NCBI GenBank assembly: GCA_938039795.1
Contig: CALHWU010000164.1
Span: 1 to 54,208 of the forward strand
From: an uncultured Muribaculaceae bacterium
Lineage (GTDB): Bacteria; Bacteroidota; Bacteroidia; Bacteroidales; Muribaculaceae
Reading direction: 5' to 3'
Length of the DNA stretch: 54,208 nucleotides
Under the pieces are notes generated by a model, which was not told the DNA's origin, did not search any database, and saw only the letters and a program-made list of their open reading frames with translations. The first letter of the stretch is position 1; each line of letters starts with the position of its first letter. A program made the position numbers and the translations under genes. Below are positions 42,949-51,002 of the stretch, in pieces.

Positions 42949-44310
42949 TCAGTCGGCACCGATCAGGCGCAGTATGTTTTCGGTAGCCACGCGGTACCCT
43001 TCGGGAGTGAAGTGGATGTAATCGCCGCCGTAAAGGCCGTCGCGTATGTCGCCGTTGCCGTCGGTAAACCACGACGTCGGATCGGCATAGCGCGCTCTGG
43101 CGAAGCTGTAGTCGCCAAGCAGCTGATGAATACGCTCGCACGCGTTCCTCCGGTCGCTCCCCTTCTCCTTGCCTGAAGGGTAAAGTCCGAGGAGCACTAT
43201 ATCAGTATCGGGAAACACTTTTTCGGCTTCCTCCGTCACGCGGATTATACCCTCTGCGATGTCTTCTGCACTGTTGCCGGCTATCAGATTGTTGACGCCG
43301 ATAGCGATGACCACATGACGCGGCGAGCAGACGTTGTAACGGTAGTGCTGCAGCCGCCAAAGCAGATTCTGCGTGCGGTCGCCCGAAATACCCGCACTTT
43401 CCCACTGCAGACCTGGCGCCAGCTGGTCCATGACGCTTTTGCCCGGCTTGTAGGTGACAGCCTTGCGGCTTCCGCCCCAGCCCTGTGTGATCGAGTTGCC
43501 AAGCAGCAGGAGATCAAGCTTGCGGCCGTCGAGTGTCAGCTGTATGTCGTCGGCCACCGAATGCCATTCACTGCCCTCGGTCCATCCGGCGGCAGATCTG
43601 AATTCATTGCCCGGCACCGGGTGCACGCATTCGTTCTCGTGTCCTGAAGCCGTATCGCGTGTCAGATACCGGCCTATGGCCTGAGCTATCATGCCGGCTC
43701 CTATTGATGAAGGATGCAGCCTGTCGGGCATAAGATGCGACTGCCATACGTCGCCGAAAAGATCATGAAGATTGATCACCTCCAGATCGTTGGCTCTGGC
43801 GACATCTCTGACTGCGGGCACTATCCGCCCGCTGATGAAGGCCGAATCTATTTCCGAATCCGCTGGCAGGAAACACCGTGTCGGTGTCATAAGAATAATA
43901 CGGGGACGGCTATCGAGCGCACGGTAGCTGTCGATGAGGGCCTGGAAATCAGAAGCGAATTCATCGAAATACTGTCGATTTTTAGGCTTGGAATCGTTGG
44001 TACCGAGCTTGATGAGAACTATGTCGGGATTGAATGCCAGTGACCGGGCATACTCACCATGCCGGGTGTAAGGCTTGTCGCCCTTGTTGAGGAGCGTCAG
44101 CGACGGATAGCTGAAGTTGCCCACCTCATATTCATCGCCAAGCCACGCCTGAAGCTGGGCCGGATAACTGTTGTGTTCCCTCCCGGGGATAAGATACCCA
44201 TAGGTGATACTGTTGCCCACGCAGGCGATCTTTGTCTTCGCCACTGCCTGCACGCCGCACAGCAGCATGGCAAGCATAATAATTACTGTTGATTTCGATG
44301 AATGTTTCAT
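42949..44310 (-). CDS. Tandem SGNH/GDSL esterase
   Basis: 453 residues from the ATG at 44310 (44316 is an alternative). Signal peptide MKHSSKSTVIIMLAMLLCGVQAVA. The first SGNH domain (about 25-218) has VGNSITYG (Ser34), LGTND and DRLHP (Asp196, His199). It is plainly related to the N-terminal domain of the sialate-operon esterase at 3595-6711 (shared EVGNF and SYPAQL/SYPSQL context). The second SGNH domain (about 245-453) has LLLLGNSITQGWGG (Ser273) and GDYIHFTPEGY. It is probably a periplasmic carbohydrate O-acetylesterase; the substrates may differ between the two domains. No sialate genes are next to it. Confidence 0.82.
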   Translation of the reverse strand: MKHSSKSTVIIMLAMLLCGVQAVAKTKIACVGNSITYGYLIPGREHNSYPAQLQAWLGDEYEVGNFSYPSLTLLNKGDKPYTRHGEYARSLAFNPDIVLIKLGTNDSKPKNRQYFDEFASDFQALIDSYRALDSRPRIILMTPTRCFLPADSEIDSAFISGRIVPAVRDVARANDLEVINLHDLFGDVWQSHLMPDRLHPSSIGAGMIAQAIGRYLTRDTASGHENECVHPVPGNEFRSAAGWTEGSEWHSVADDIQLTLDGRKLDLLLLGNSITQGWGGSRKAVTYKPGKSVMDQLAPGLQWESAGISGDRTQNLLWRLQHYRYNVCSPRHVVIAIGVNNLIAGNSAEDIAEGIIRVTEEAEKVFPDTDIVLLGLYPSGKEKGSDRRNACERIHQLLGDYSFARARYADPTSWFTDGNGDIRDGLYGGDYIHFTPEGYRVATENILRLIGAD

Positions 44311-44329
44311 ATGCATCGGCTTTATACAG

Positions 44330-44337
44330 CAAAAATA
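44330..44337 (-). promoter_or_regulatory. -7-like box for the tandem SGNH gene
   Basis: TATTTTTG on the minus strand, 19 bases before the preferred ATG at 44310. Confidence 0.4.
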
Positions 44338-44391
44338 ATCATTATCCGTCAATTAAACATTCTTTTGCAAACAGTATCTCAAAAAACACAC

Positions 44392-44399
44392 TAAATTTG
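44392..44399 (+). promoter_or_regulatory. -7 box for the propeller lipoprotein gene
   Basis: TAAATTTG with a TTTG 24 bases upstream (44364-44367), slightly long spacing. The start codon is at 44470. Confidence 0.5.
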
Positions 44400-44469
44400 C
44401 AAAGATTTGTAACCTGGTGCATCCATTGTGCGTCTTACAGTCAGATAAACCATAATCATCAATCCCGAT

Positions 44470-45618
44470 ATGACAATTCGCAACTATTTAGCCGGCGCTC
44501 TGGCGCTGATTCCGGCGCTCGCCCTGACCACAGGATGCTCGTCGTCCTCCGGAAATGCAGGTGACGATCTCCTCACTGTCGACATGCTCGCCGATATTGA
44601 CCGTCCCGACTTCGACGAAACCAGCGTGGCCGACGTCAGGTACTCGCTGCTCGACACTGCCTCCATAGCTCTGCTCGGCGAGAACTGCAATATCATGGGA
44701 GTTATCGGCGATACAGTGATCGTCCACGACATGACAATGATGGGCGACAACTCCCGACTGCTTCTTTTCGACGCCAACGACGGCCACCTCATCCGCTCGA
44801 TTCGCCATATCGGTCAGGGGCCGGGCGAATACCGCTGGATCATGAATGTGGTCACCGACCCCGACCGCGGAGACATCATCATGATGTGCAGCAATGGGAA
44901 AGCCCACCGCTACACCACCGGCGACCGCTATGTCGAAAGCTACGACATGAGCAAAAACCAGCATGGCGGAAAGCTTCCGATCGGTTCTGTTGAGCGAGGC
45001 ATTCACGAGACCGACGCCTACGACGGCAATCTTTATATCTATCAGTACGACGATCATTTCCAGCCCGTCGACACCCTGTTTTTCAAGGACTATGAGCCCA
45101 AATGGATATCGATAGCCTTCAATCTTTCCGGCAAGGAATCGATGATCAATATCGTGGATACAGTGTTCTCACTCGTTCCCGGCGAGATGCAGCCGGTAGC
45201 CGTCCTGTCGCGCGGGGCCAAGGCGCTCACGCCTGAAGTAGAGCGCAAGGTCTACATCGGACGCACCGATTACGAACAGGCTGAAAGAGACCGGCAGGGG
45301 TATATAGAGTTTCTGCGGTTCATCAACGACGGCCCGCGCTTCACAGTGACATACGCCTACGGGGGCCGAAACTATTTCGACACCTATTCGCGCAAATGCG
45401 GCAAGCTCATCTCACGCCGGTCGTTCTCCTACAGCGACGAGGACGCCGGCCTGCTTGTCCCTTACGGCGACCGCACGTTCCATCTCACAAACTATCCGTT
45501 CTACAGCGACGGCCGGTTTTATTCGATCGTAAGCGAAGAGGAGACTCTCGGCCCCGACGGCGAGCCGTCTGAGGAACTCAACCGCGCCTTGATATCATGG
45601 AAAGTGGAGGGCGAATAA
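44470..45618 (+). CDS. 6-bladed beta-propeller lipoprotein
   Basis: 382 residues with a lipoprotein signal (LALIPALALTTGC, Cys23). The mature part holds repeated blades; the signature HIGQGPGEYRWI followed by DPDRGDIIMM is characteristic of the Bacteroidales 6-bladed beta-propeller family and is shared with the truncated gene at the right end of the window (GRGPGEY...GDISIL). It is a periplasmic or surface scaffold of unknown partner. It has its own promoter, and its end faces the porin gene 30 bases away. Confidence 0.82.
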   Translation: MTIRNYLAGALALIPALALTTGCSSSSGNAGDDLLTVDMLADIDRPDFDETSVADVRYSLLDTASIALLGENCNIMGVIGDTVIVHDMTMMGDNSRLLLFDANDGHLIRSIRHIGQGPGEYRWIMNVVTDPDRGDIIMMCSNGKAHRYTTGDRYVESYDMSKNQHGGKLPIGSVERGIHETDAYDGNLYIYQYDDHFQPVDTLFFKDYEPKWISIAFNLSGKESMINIVDTVFSLVPGEMQPVAVLSRGAKALTPEVERKVYIGRTDYEQAERDRQGYIEFLRFINDGPRFTVTYAYGGRNYFDTYSRKCGKLISRRSFSYSDEDAGLLVPYGDRTFHLTNYPFYSDGRFYSIVSEEETLGPDGEPSEELNRALISWKVEGE

Positions 45619-45648
45619 TTCCCTCCACTCTTCTCCTCTAAGCTGAAA

Positions 45649-46977
45649 TCAGAAAGAGAACTGCACCATAGCCCCCACGCGGCGTCCCCAGCGGTGACGT
45701 CCCGAAAAGTTGTGGCGCACACCGTAGTCGAACTCCACTCCGGCCTGCAGGCGCGGCACAGGATTCCACATCAGGTTGACATCGCCCATGATGCCATATT
45801 TATACTCTTCGGGATCCACCTGCTTCGAGGGCAGATAGCGGGTCTGGCTGATAGCGGCGCTGGCAAAGAGCGCCGGTGTGAAATTATACTGCAATCCCAC
45901 GCAATAGCCGAGCGAGGCCGGCATCTGCAGCTTCCCCGGAAGCTCGGGATCCGGCACAAGATCATAGTTGCCCATCTGCAGATCGCCGCCAGTGCCGGCG
46001 TATCCGCGGCCATAGTTGAAGCTCAGATAGGTAGTGATATTCCTCGTAGGATGCGCCACCGACGAAAGCATCATGCCCCAGCCGGCCTTGTAATGGTTGC
46101 GGCCGGCAAGCATATCACGGTAAGAAAGCGAGCGGACAATGCCTGAGAGTCGCACGTGGGCTGTCGGCCCCCACTGATACTGCACGAATGCGGCGCCGTC
46201 GGGGATCCAGTCGTCGACTGCCTCCGACTGTCCGTCGACTGTGGTCATATGCGTGTCAGGAGTCTCGGCTGAGACGGCAAATACCCACCGCCCGACTTTA
46301 GGCATCCATCTGACCAGCACGCTCGTATTGCTGATCTTGTTGTTAGGCCCCTGCGAATCGACAGTGGGAGGCACGGCCGCCGGATCGCTGAACGTCGAGG
46401 AGGCGTAGCCCACGGTGAAGTCATTGATTATCGCATATGCCTTTTTGAGATGAAAATCGCGCGAGGAGTATCCGTTGAAATTGGCCTCGATATACATCTG
46501 GCATACTCCGAATTTCTTACTGCGGCCTATCACTCTTAAGAAAAGTGTGGAACCGGCCGGAGTTGTGCCGAGATGCCTCATATTGGCCGGATCGCGGTCG
46601 ATAGGTATCAGATATGGCGCGAAAGCCGGAGTGGGCTGCGCGCCGTCCCAGTCGAAATAGCCACGCATCCTGACGCAGCCGCCCATGCCGGCCGCCAGCG
46701 TTGCATCCTTGCTCAGAAACATAAAATATGGAGCCTCGGGATCCTGGGAATGGCGGAACTGATCGTCGTAGAAAGCCTGTATGATAGCCCTGACAGAATC
46801 CTGCATTTCGGGAGAAGCGGTGTCGATATCCCTGCCTGCCATGAATACATGCTGCGAGGCGAGCAGTGAATCGCGCTGCTGATCGACAAGACTTTTAGTC
46901 TGCGCGCCGGCCATGAAAGCTGACGCTATCAGTATGGCCGTAGCGACAGACGAGCGGAGTGTGACGTTGAATGACAT
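45649..46977 (-). CDS. DcaP-like outer-membrane porin
   Basis: 442 residues from the ATG at 46977 (MSFNVTLRSSVATAILIASAFMAGAQ signal); upstream in-frame codons do not form a signal. After a helical N-terminal stretch (VDQQRDSLLASQHVF), typical of DcaP trimers, the protein is a long series of amphipathic beta strands ending in Phe (MVQFSF). GGCVRMRGYFDWDG and FLRVIGRSKKFGVCQMYIEANFNG resemble the DcaP family, which carries negatively charged small molecules. The transported substrate here is unknown. No terminator was found between it and the convergent propeller gene. Confidence 0.75.
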   Translation of the reverse strand: MSFNVTLRSSVATAILIASAFMAGAQTKSLVDQQRDSLLASQHVFMAGRDIDTASPEMQDSVRAIIQAFYDDQFRHSQDPEAPYFMFLSKDATLAAGMGGCVRMRGYFDWDGAQPTPAFAPYLIPIDRDPANMRHLGTTPAGSTLFLRVIGRSKKFGVCQMYIEANFNGYSSRDFHLKKAYAIINDFTVGYASSTFSDPAAVPPTVDSQGPNNKISNTSVLVRWMPKVGRWVFAVSAETPDTHMTTVDGQSEAVDDWIPDGAAFVQYQWGPTAHVRLSGIVRSLSYRDMLAGRNHYKAGWGMMLSSVAHPTRNITTYLSFNYGRGYAGTGGDLQMGNYDLVPDPELPGKLQMPASLGYCVGLQYNFTPALFASAAISQTRYLPSKQVDPEEYKYGIMGDVNLMWNPVPRLQAGVEFDYGVRHNFSGRHRWGRRVGAMVQFSF

Positions 46978-47060
46978 AGTTTGAAACGTGTACAATGAGA
47001 ATAAAACTTGAGCGACATCGGTCATTAAATCCGACGGCGTCACTTATATTCTCAACAATA

Positions 47061-47090
47061 AGAATGGCGCGGTAGTTCCCGCGCCATCTT
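47061..47090 (-). terminator. Terminator of the argR/ArgC-like operon
   Basis: ATGGCGCGG (47064-47072) pairs with CCGCGCCAT (47079-47087) around a short loop, extended by AGA/TCT. On the minus strand TTCTTATTGTTG follows. It lies 58 bases after the ArgC-like stop. Confidence 0.75.
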
Positions 47091-47147
47091 AAGATTATTT
47101 CAAAAATGACTCATGCTGAACGTCACAGCATCCCTTCTCTCTGACGA

Positions 47148-48086
47148 TCAGTCGTCGGCTGTAGCCGCGAGGGTAAGTCCCACACGCTCCTGAAGGCCGA
47201 ACAGCAGGTTCATCACATGCACCGCAACTGCGGCCGATCCCTTCATGGAATCGTCGAGCACAGCCGAGACCACCACCTTCTGGCCGGTCTTCTGCACGTG
47301 GAGCAGACACTTGTTGGTGCCTCTGACCTCTCCGAGATCGGGGAAGCTCTCGCTGAGAAACGTAAAGCCGTGATCCTCATAGAACTCGTCGTACATATCC
47401 TTCAGCTCGTCCTCCGAGATAGGGGTGTCCATATAGATGGTGCATGCCAGCCCCCTGCTCCAGCCTCCGGCTATTCCCGTCAGCAATATCGGAGCTCCGA
47501 AACTCGACTGTAGCACACGCAGTGCCCGCTGCGTCTCGCCGATCTCCTCATGGTCGAGCACCACCGACACCTCGCCCGGACGCTCCGGGTTGCTCGGCGT
47601 CACCATATTTACGTGGATCGGAGCGTTGAGCAGCAGATTCTTGGCGAGCGGAAGGAGAGCGAGCAGCATGATATGGGCGAGCGGGCCCGGAACGGCTGCG
47701 CGCGTGGCTCCGCGCACCAGCGGCTTGCGGTTGAGCTCCGGCACGGCATATACCCACGGGCTGTCTTCGTCCTCCGGCGAACGGAAGTCGGGCGACAGGT
47801 CGATCACCTTCACGCCGTCGGGAACCGGCGTATGGCGCAGATAGCGCTCCGAATCGCCGTCGTCGCTGTTGCAGAGAAATATCACATTGACATCCTCGGG
47901 ATTTCCCTTGCGGCAGAAACTCATATAGGTTTCGCCCGTCAGTCCGCGGTGATGCCGGGCCAGCAGCTCCCCCTCCTCGGCAGGAGCCTCCACCCACACG
48001 AGCTCCACGTCGGGATGGTTGATGAGAATGCGTATAAGATGTCCGGCGGCAGTAGAGTCACCGCCCGTTATTCCGGCTTTAATCAT
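47148..48086 (-). CDS. ArgC-like protein without the catalytic cysteine
   Basis: 312 residues, slightly shorter than ArgC (about 320-345). The N-terminal NAD(P)-binding start MIKAGITGGDSTAAG, VIDLSPDFR, PELNRKPL and the C-terminal NKCLLHV, SAVLDDSMKGSAAVAVHVMNLLFGL match N-acetyl-gamma-glutamyl-phosphate reductase closely. But the active-site block, normally N-P-G-C, reads VPGPL here (Pro135 instead of Cys), and the next conserved GSTGAG...THFS loop is replaced by a shorter TPSNPERPGEV stretch. Reductase activity by the known thiohemiacetal route is therefore not expected. It overlaps argR by 8 bases, so it is made together with the arginine repressor. A regulatory or new catalytic role is speculation. 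Confidence 0.8.
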   Translation of the reverse strand: MIKAGITGGDSTAAGHLIRILINHPDVELVWVEAPAEEGELLARHHRGLTGETYMSFCRKGNPEDVNVIFLCNSDDGDSERYLRHTPVPDGVKVIDLSPDFRSPEDEDSPWVYAVPELNRKPLVRGATRAAVPGPLAHIMLLALLPLAKNLLLNAPIHVNMVTPSNPERPGEVSVVLDHEEIGETQRALRVLQSSFGAPILLTGIAGGWSRGLACTIYMDTPISEDELKDMYDEFYEDHGFTFLSESFPDLGEVRGTNKCLLHVQKTGQKVVVSAVLDDSMKGSAAVAVHVMNLLFGLQERVGLTLAATADD

Positions 48087-48612
48087 AATTATCGGGAGAT
48101 TTTTCGCGCATATGTGCGTCGTAACGTTTTGTCAGCAGTTCTTCAGGCAGGATGCTTGCGAGTGTCGACAGTATCTTTGCCTTGGGAGCGTCGACCGTAA
48201 GGGCCACAAACACAGTGTCGGCCCCTGCGATAGTGCCCATGAAATATGGCGAATGCAGGTCGTCGATGTCGTAGGCCACTCCGCCGGCATAGCCGTTGCG
48301 GGTGCGTATGACCAGAAGCTGCCCGCTCATCGTCACAGATTCTATGGCGGCCCGGCTCACCATGCCTGCCGCACCCTGCTCCACATCCTTGTCGGGAGGG
48401 AGCACGCCTCCCATCACGTAGCGGTAACGCCCCATCTCGGTAGGTATCTTGGAGGTGCGCAATGTCTTGAGATCACGTGAGAGCGTGGCCTGGGTGACAT
48501 CATATCCGCCCTGCTGCAGCAACTCCAGCAGTTCGTCCTGGCTCCCTACTATATTGTTGAGCAGTATGTCGGCTATGGCCGTCAGTCGTTTCTGTCGCTT
48601 TTTCATTTGCAT
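48079..48612 (-). CDS. argR: Arginine repressor ArgR
   Basis: 177 residues (175 if the second ATG at 48606 is used). The N-terminal winged helix has IADILLNNIVGSQDELLELL and TQATLSRDLKTLR, the SR-motif recognition helix of ArgR. The C-terminal hexamerisation and arginine-binding domain contains GYAGGVAYDIDD and MGTIAGADTVFVAL. It senses arginine and controls arginine synthesis or catabolism genes. A consensus promoter lies just upstream. The downstream ArgC-like gene is coupled by an 8-base overlap. The argG, argD and argB genes that usually accompany it in Bacteroidales are not here. Confidence 0.94.
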   Translation of the reverse strand: MQMKKRQKRLTAIADILLNNIVGSQDELLELLQQGGYDVTQATLSRDLKTLRTSKIPTEMGRYRYVMGGVLPPDKDVEQGAAGMVSRAAIESVTMSGQLLVIRTRNGYAGGVAYDIDDLHSPYFMGTIAGADTVFVALTVDAPKAKILSTLASILPEELLTKRYDAHMREKSPDNYD

Positions 48613-48632
48613 CAGATTGGGGATTAGATGCG

Positions 48633-48664
48633 CAAATGTAATATTTTTTTTAATTATATGCAAA
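48633..48664 (-). promoter_or_regulatory. Promoter of argR
   Basis: On the minus strand, TTTG (48664-48661), a 20-base AT-rich spacer and TACATTTG (48640-48633) match the Bacteroidota consensus fully. The spacer and flanks (TTGCATATAATT, ATATTACATTTGC) are AT-rich and partly palindromic, so ArgR autoregulation is possible, though no exact ARG box can be called. Confidence 0.75.
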
Positions 48665-48677
48665 TTCCATATCAAAG

Positions 48678-48740
48678 TAGCTACCGTAGCTACTTTAGCT
48701 ATTATAGCTATTTCAGCTGTTTCAGCTATTTCAGCTGCTC
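48678..48740. repeat. Seven tandem 9-bp units with an AGCT core
   Basis: On the plus strand the units are TAGCTACCG, TAGCTACTT, TAGCTATTA, TAGCTATTT, CAGCTGTTT, CAGCTATTT and CAGCTGCTC. Each has AGCT at the same offset. The array covers the last codons and stop of the upstream permease gene (minus strand) and ends 13 bases before the argR -33 box. Because the unit is three codons long, changes in copy number keep the frame. Confidence 0.85.
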
Positions 48741-49955
48741 CCCCTCTGGACGCATGGAGACGCCTCTGGTAGCCACCAGCCCTATCACCAGCCCCACTGC
48801 CGCGATCATCGCCAGCACTACGATGATATCCGCTCCCGAGAGAGACACCGGATAGACCGTCACCGAAAGCTGCGACGGATCTCCGCCAAGCTTTATGAAG
48901 CCTCCCCACTCCTGGGCCAGGCAGAGCGCAACGCCGAGCGCGATTCCGGCCAGTCCTCCCGTCAGAGATATCAGCCAGCTCTCCCACATGAATATGCCGC
49001 GGATCATCCGCGGAGTGGCTCCCATGGCCGACAGCGTGGCCATGTTGTCGCGCTTCTCTATGATGAGCATAGACATGGTGGAGACGACATTGAACGACGC
49101 TACCACCACTATGAAGGCGAGCATCACGAACGTGATCCACTTCTCCACGGCGATCATCCTGAACGACTGCTCCTGCTGCTGCAGACGATCCTTCACCCTG
49201 TAGGCCGGACCGAGAGCGTCGCGGAGACGCGAAGCCGTGGCGCCCGCATCGGGGCGGTCGGTGCCGACGGCTATGGCTGATGCCTGGGTGGTATAGTCGA
49301 GCAGACAGCGCGCCACATGCAGCGGCACTATTACCCTGTCGGCGTCATATTCACTCTGCTCCAGCTCGTAGACTCCGCTCACTATCAGACTGTCGGCGCG
49401 GAACGATGCCATCGGATTGGCCTGGTTGACTCGGCCGCGGCGCCGCGGGACATACAGCCGCAGCATGGCCCTGAATCCCGGCCTCGCGGCCAGGCTGATC
49501 GCCGATCCTACGCTGAGAGTGGCGCAGCTGTAGTCGCCGTCGGCCTGAAGATACTCTCCGTCGATGATTATGTCGTCGATATCGGTCATATCTCCGAAGT
49601 CATCGGCCACGCCCATCATGGTGACCGGCATCTGACGGCCGTCGTAGACAGCGAGGGCACGCTCCTCCACTACCGGAAGAGCGCGCGCCACCCCCTCCAG
49701 AGCTCCGATCGCGGCCGCCAGCGAATCGGCGTCGGCTATGGTCTTGCCTTCGGCGGGTTCGATCCTCAGCTCCGGATCAAGCTTCGACAGACGGGAGGCC
49801 GCGAGCTCCGAAAACCCGTTGAACACCGACAGCACACACAGCGTAGCGGCAGTGGCTACGGCCACTCCGGCCACCGAAATGCGCGAGATGACGTTGACGG
49901 CGCCCATGCTCTTGCGCGAGAGCAGGTAGCGCACGGCGATCCTGAATGATTCCAT
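48726..49955 (-). CDS. ABC transporter permease, LolC/LolE (FtsX) type
   Basis: 409 residues. One N-terminal helix (about 22-48, VISRISVAGVAVATAATLCVLSVF), a large periplasmic domain (about 50-265) and three C-terminal helices (about 275-300, 325-350 and 378-400) separated by ATLSAMGATPRMIRGIF, the coupling-helix motif of FtsX/MacB-like permeases. In Bacteroidota this type is annotated as the LolCE-like lipoprotein-release permease. No ATPase gene is adjacent. The last codons and stop lie inside the 9-bp repeat array. It follows rbfA after 67 bases. Confidence 0.85.
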   Translation of the reverse strand: MESFRIAVRYLLSRKSMGAVNVISRISVAGVAVATAATLCVLSVFNGFSELAASRLSKLDPELRIEPAEGKTIADADSLAAAIGALEGVARALPVVEERALAVYDGRQMPVTMMGVADDFGDMTDIDDIIIDGEYLQADGDYSCATLSVGSAISLAARPGFRAMLRLYVPRRRGRVNQANPMASFRADSLIVSGVYELEQSEYDADRVIVPLHVARCLLDYTTQASAIAVGTDRPDAGATASRLRDALGPAYRVKDRLQQQEQSFRMIAVEKWITFVMLAFIVVVASFNVVSTMSMLIIEKRDNMATLSAMGATPRMIRGIFMWESWLISLTGGLAGIALGVALCLAQEWGGFIKLGGDPSQLSVTVYPVSLSGADIIVVLAMIAAVGLVIGLVATRGVSMRPEGEQLK

Positions 49956-50022
49956 TGTCGGAACGATGTGTGTGATAATGGCGGCAGCGACGCGCTTCAG
50001 ACTATGGGAAAGGGCCGCGGCG

Positions 50023-50400
50023 TCAGTCTGCGGCGGGCAGTTCTTTCTCTTCGCCGGCAGGCTGCGAGGCGTCGAGCAGTGAGTCGATCTTCTCTATGTA
50101 GTCGAGCGAATCGTCGAGATAGAAAGCGAGCTCCGGAGTCTTGCGCAGCTGATGGCGCACCCGCTGTGCGAGCTCATAGCGCACGGTCTTCTGGCTCTGA
50201 TTGATGATGTCGATCACTTCCTGCGCCTTTGCGGAGGGGAACACCGACAGATAGGCCTTGGCTACGCTCAGGTCGGGCGAAACGCGTACTGCGCTCACCG
50301 ACACTATCACTCCGCGGGTCTTGGCTGTCTGCTGGCGGAAAATCTCGCTCAGCTCCTTCTGGAGCAGGCGGGCTATCTTGGCTTGACGTGTTGATTCCAT
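50023..50400 (-). CDS. rbfA: 30S ribosome-binding factor A (RbfA)
   Basis: 125 residues: MESTRQAKIARLLQKELSEIFRQ is the family start, VSVSAVRVSPDLSVAKAYLSVF contains the KH-like strand block and RTPELAFYLDDSLDYIEKID-like sequence (KTPELAFYLDDSLDY) closes the domain. It helps mature the 16S rRNA 5' end in the 30S subunit and matters in the cold. The tail ASQPAGEEKELPAAD is acidic. It precedes the permease gene, the pairing often seen in Bacteroidales. Confidence 0.95.
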   Translation of the reverse strand: MESTRQAKIARLLQKELSEIFRQQTAKTRGVIVSVSAVRVSPDLSVAKAYLSVFPSAKAQEVIDIINQSQKTVRYELAQRVRHQLRKTPELAFYLDDSLDYIEKIDSLLDASQPAGEEKELPAAD

Positions 50401-50520
50401 AATTGTCAGTCGGTTTTATAATGATTATATGGCGGCATGCGGACCGCTCCGGCGGAGAGTCCGTCATGCTATGTATATATTCAACACCCGGCGCGGCCGT
50501 ATTGCTCACCACCGATGCTG

Positions 50521-50569
50521 AAAAAGGCCGGCGGCGCGTCAAAACACATGTAGTTTGACACACCGCCGG
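50521..50569 (-). terminator. Terminator after secG
   Basis: CCGGCGGCGCGTCAAA (50528-50543) pairs, with two mismatches, with TTTGACACACCGCCGG (50554-50569). On the minus strand CCTTTTT follows. It lies about 48 bases after the secG stop and separates that unit from rbfA. Confidence 0.85.
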
Positions 50570-50616
50570 AAGTTTCGTCAGATAATACAGGGAGCTTTAC
50601 TCCCGAATGCCCGGCA

Positions 50617-50991
50617 TCACTCTGCCGCGGGAACCTCTGTTGCCGCGGGAGCATCGGCGGGCGCCGGAGCGGCGGCATCGGCTGCGGGCAGCTTGGTGTC
50701 ATAGCCGACAGGAGCTGTCTGCTCTACCGGAGCGGTAGCGTTGACGCGTGAGCCCGAACGCTGCAGAGCCGAAGGCATGAAGAAGGTGGAGAGCACGGCG
50801 AGCACGGCGATGGCACCTGCCAGAGTCCAGGTGACCTTCTCGATAAAACTGTTGGTGCGGCGCACGCCCATGATCTGGTTGGAGCCGGCGAACGACGACG
50901 ACAGGCCGCCGCCCTTGGATTTCTGGATCAATACCACTCCGATGAGCAGCACTGCGGCTATCAGAGTCAATACGATGAGAACTACGAACAT
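50617..50991 (-). CDS. secG: Protein translocase subunit SecG
   Basis: 124 residues: first helix VVLIVLTLIAAVLLIGVVLIQ, then the conserved QKSKGGGLSSSFAGSNQIMGVRRTNSF loop (seen as KGGGLSSSF and VRRTNSFIEK), a second helix (WTLAGAIAVLAVLSTFFM), and a long Ala/Pro-rich tail typical of Bacteroidota SecG. It assists SecYE in the inner membrane. It starts 12 bases after the TPR-like gene and ends the lptE-TPR-secG unit. Confidence 0.94.
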   Translation of the reverse strand: MFVVLIVLTLIAAVLLIGVVLIQKSKGGGLSSSFAGSNQIMGVRRTNSFIEKVTWTLAGAIAVLAVLSTFFMPSALQRSGSRVNATAPVEQTAPVGYDTKLPAADAAAPAPADAPAATEVPAAE

Positions 50992-51002
50992 AGTGTTGTT
51001 GT

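Noticed and set aside
47148..48086. Calling the ArgC-like protein a functional argC
   Set aside because: The catalytic Cys is replaced by Pro and the substrate loop is shortened; no frameshift explains it.
48678..48740. The 9-bp repeats as a CRISPR array
   Set aside because: Units are contiguous with no spacers and are far too short.
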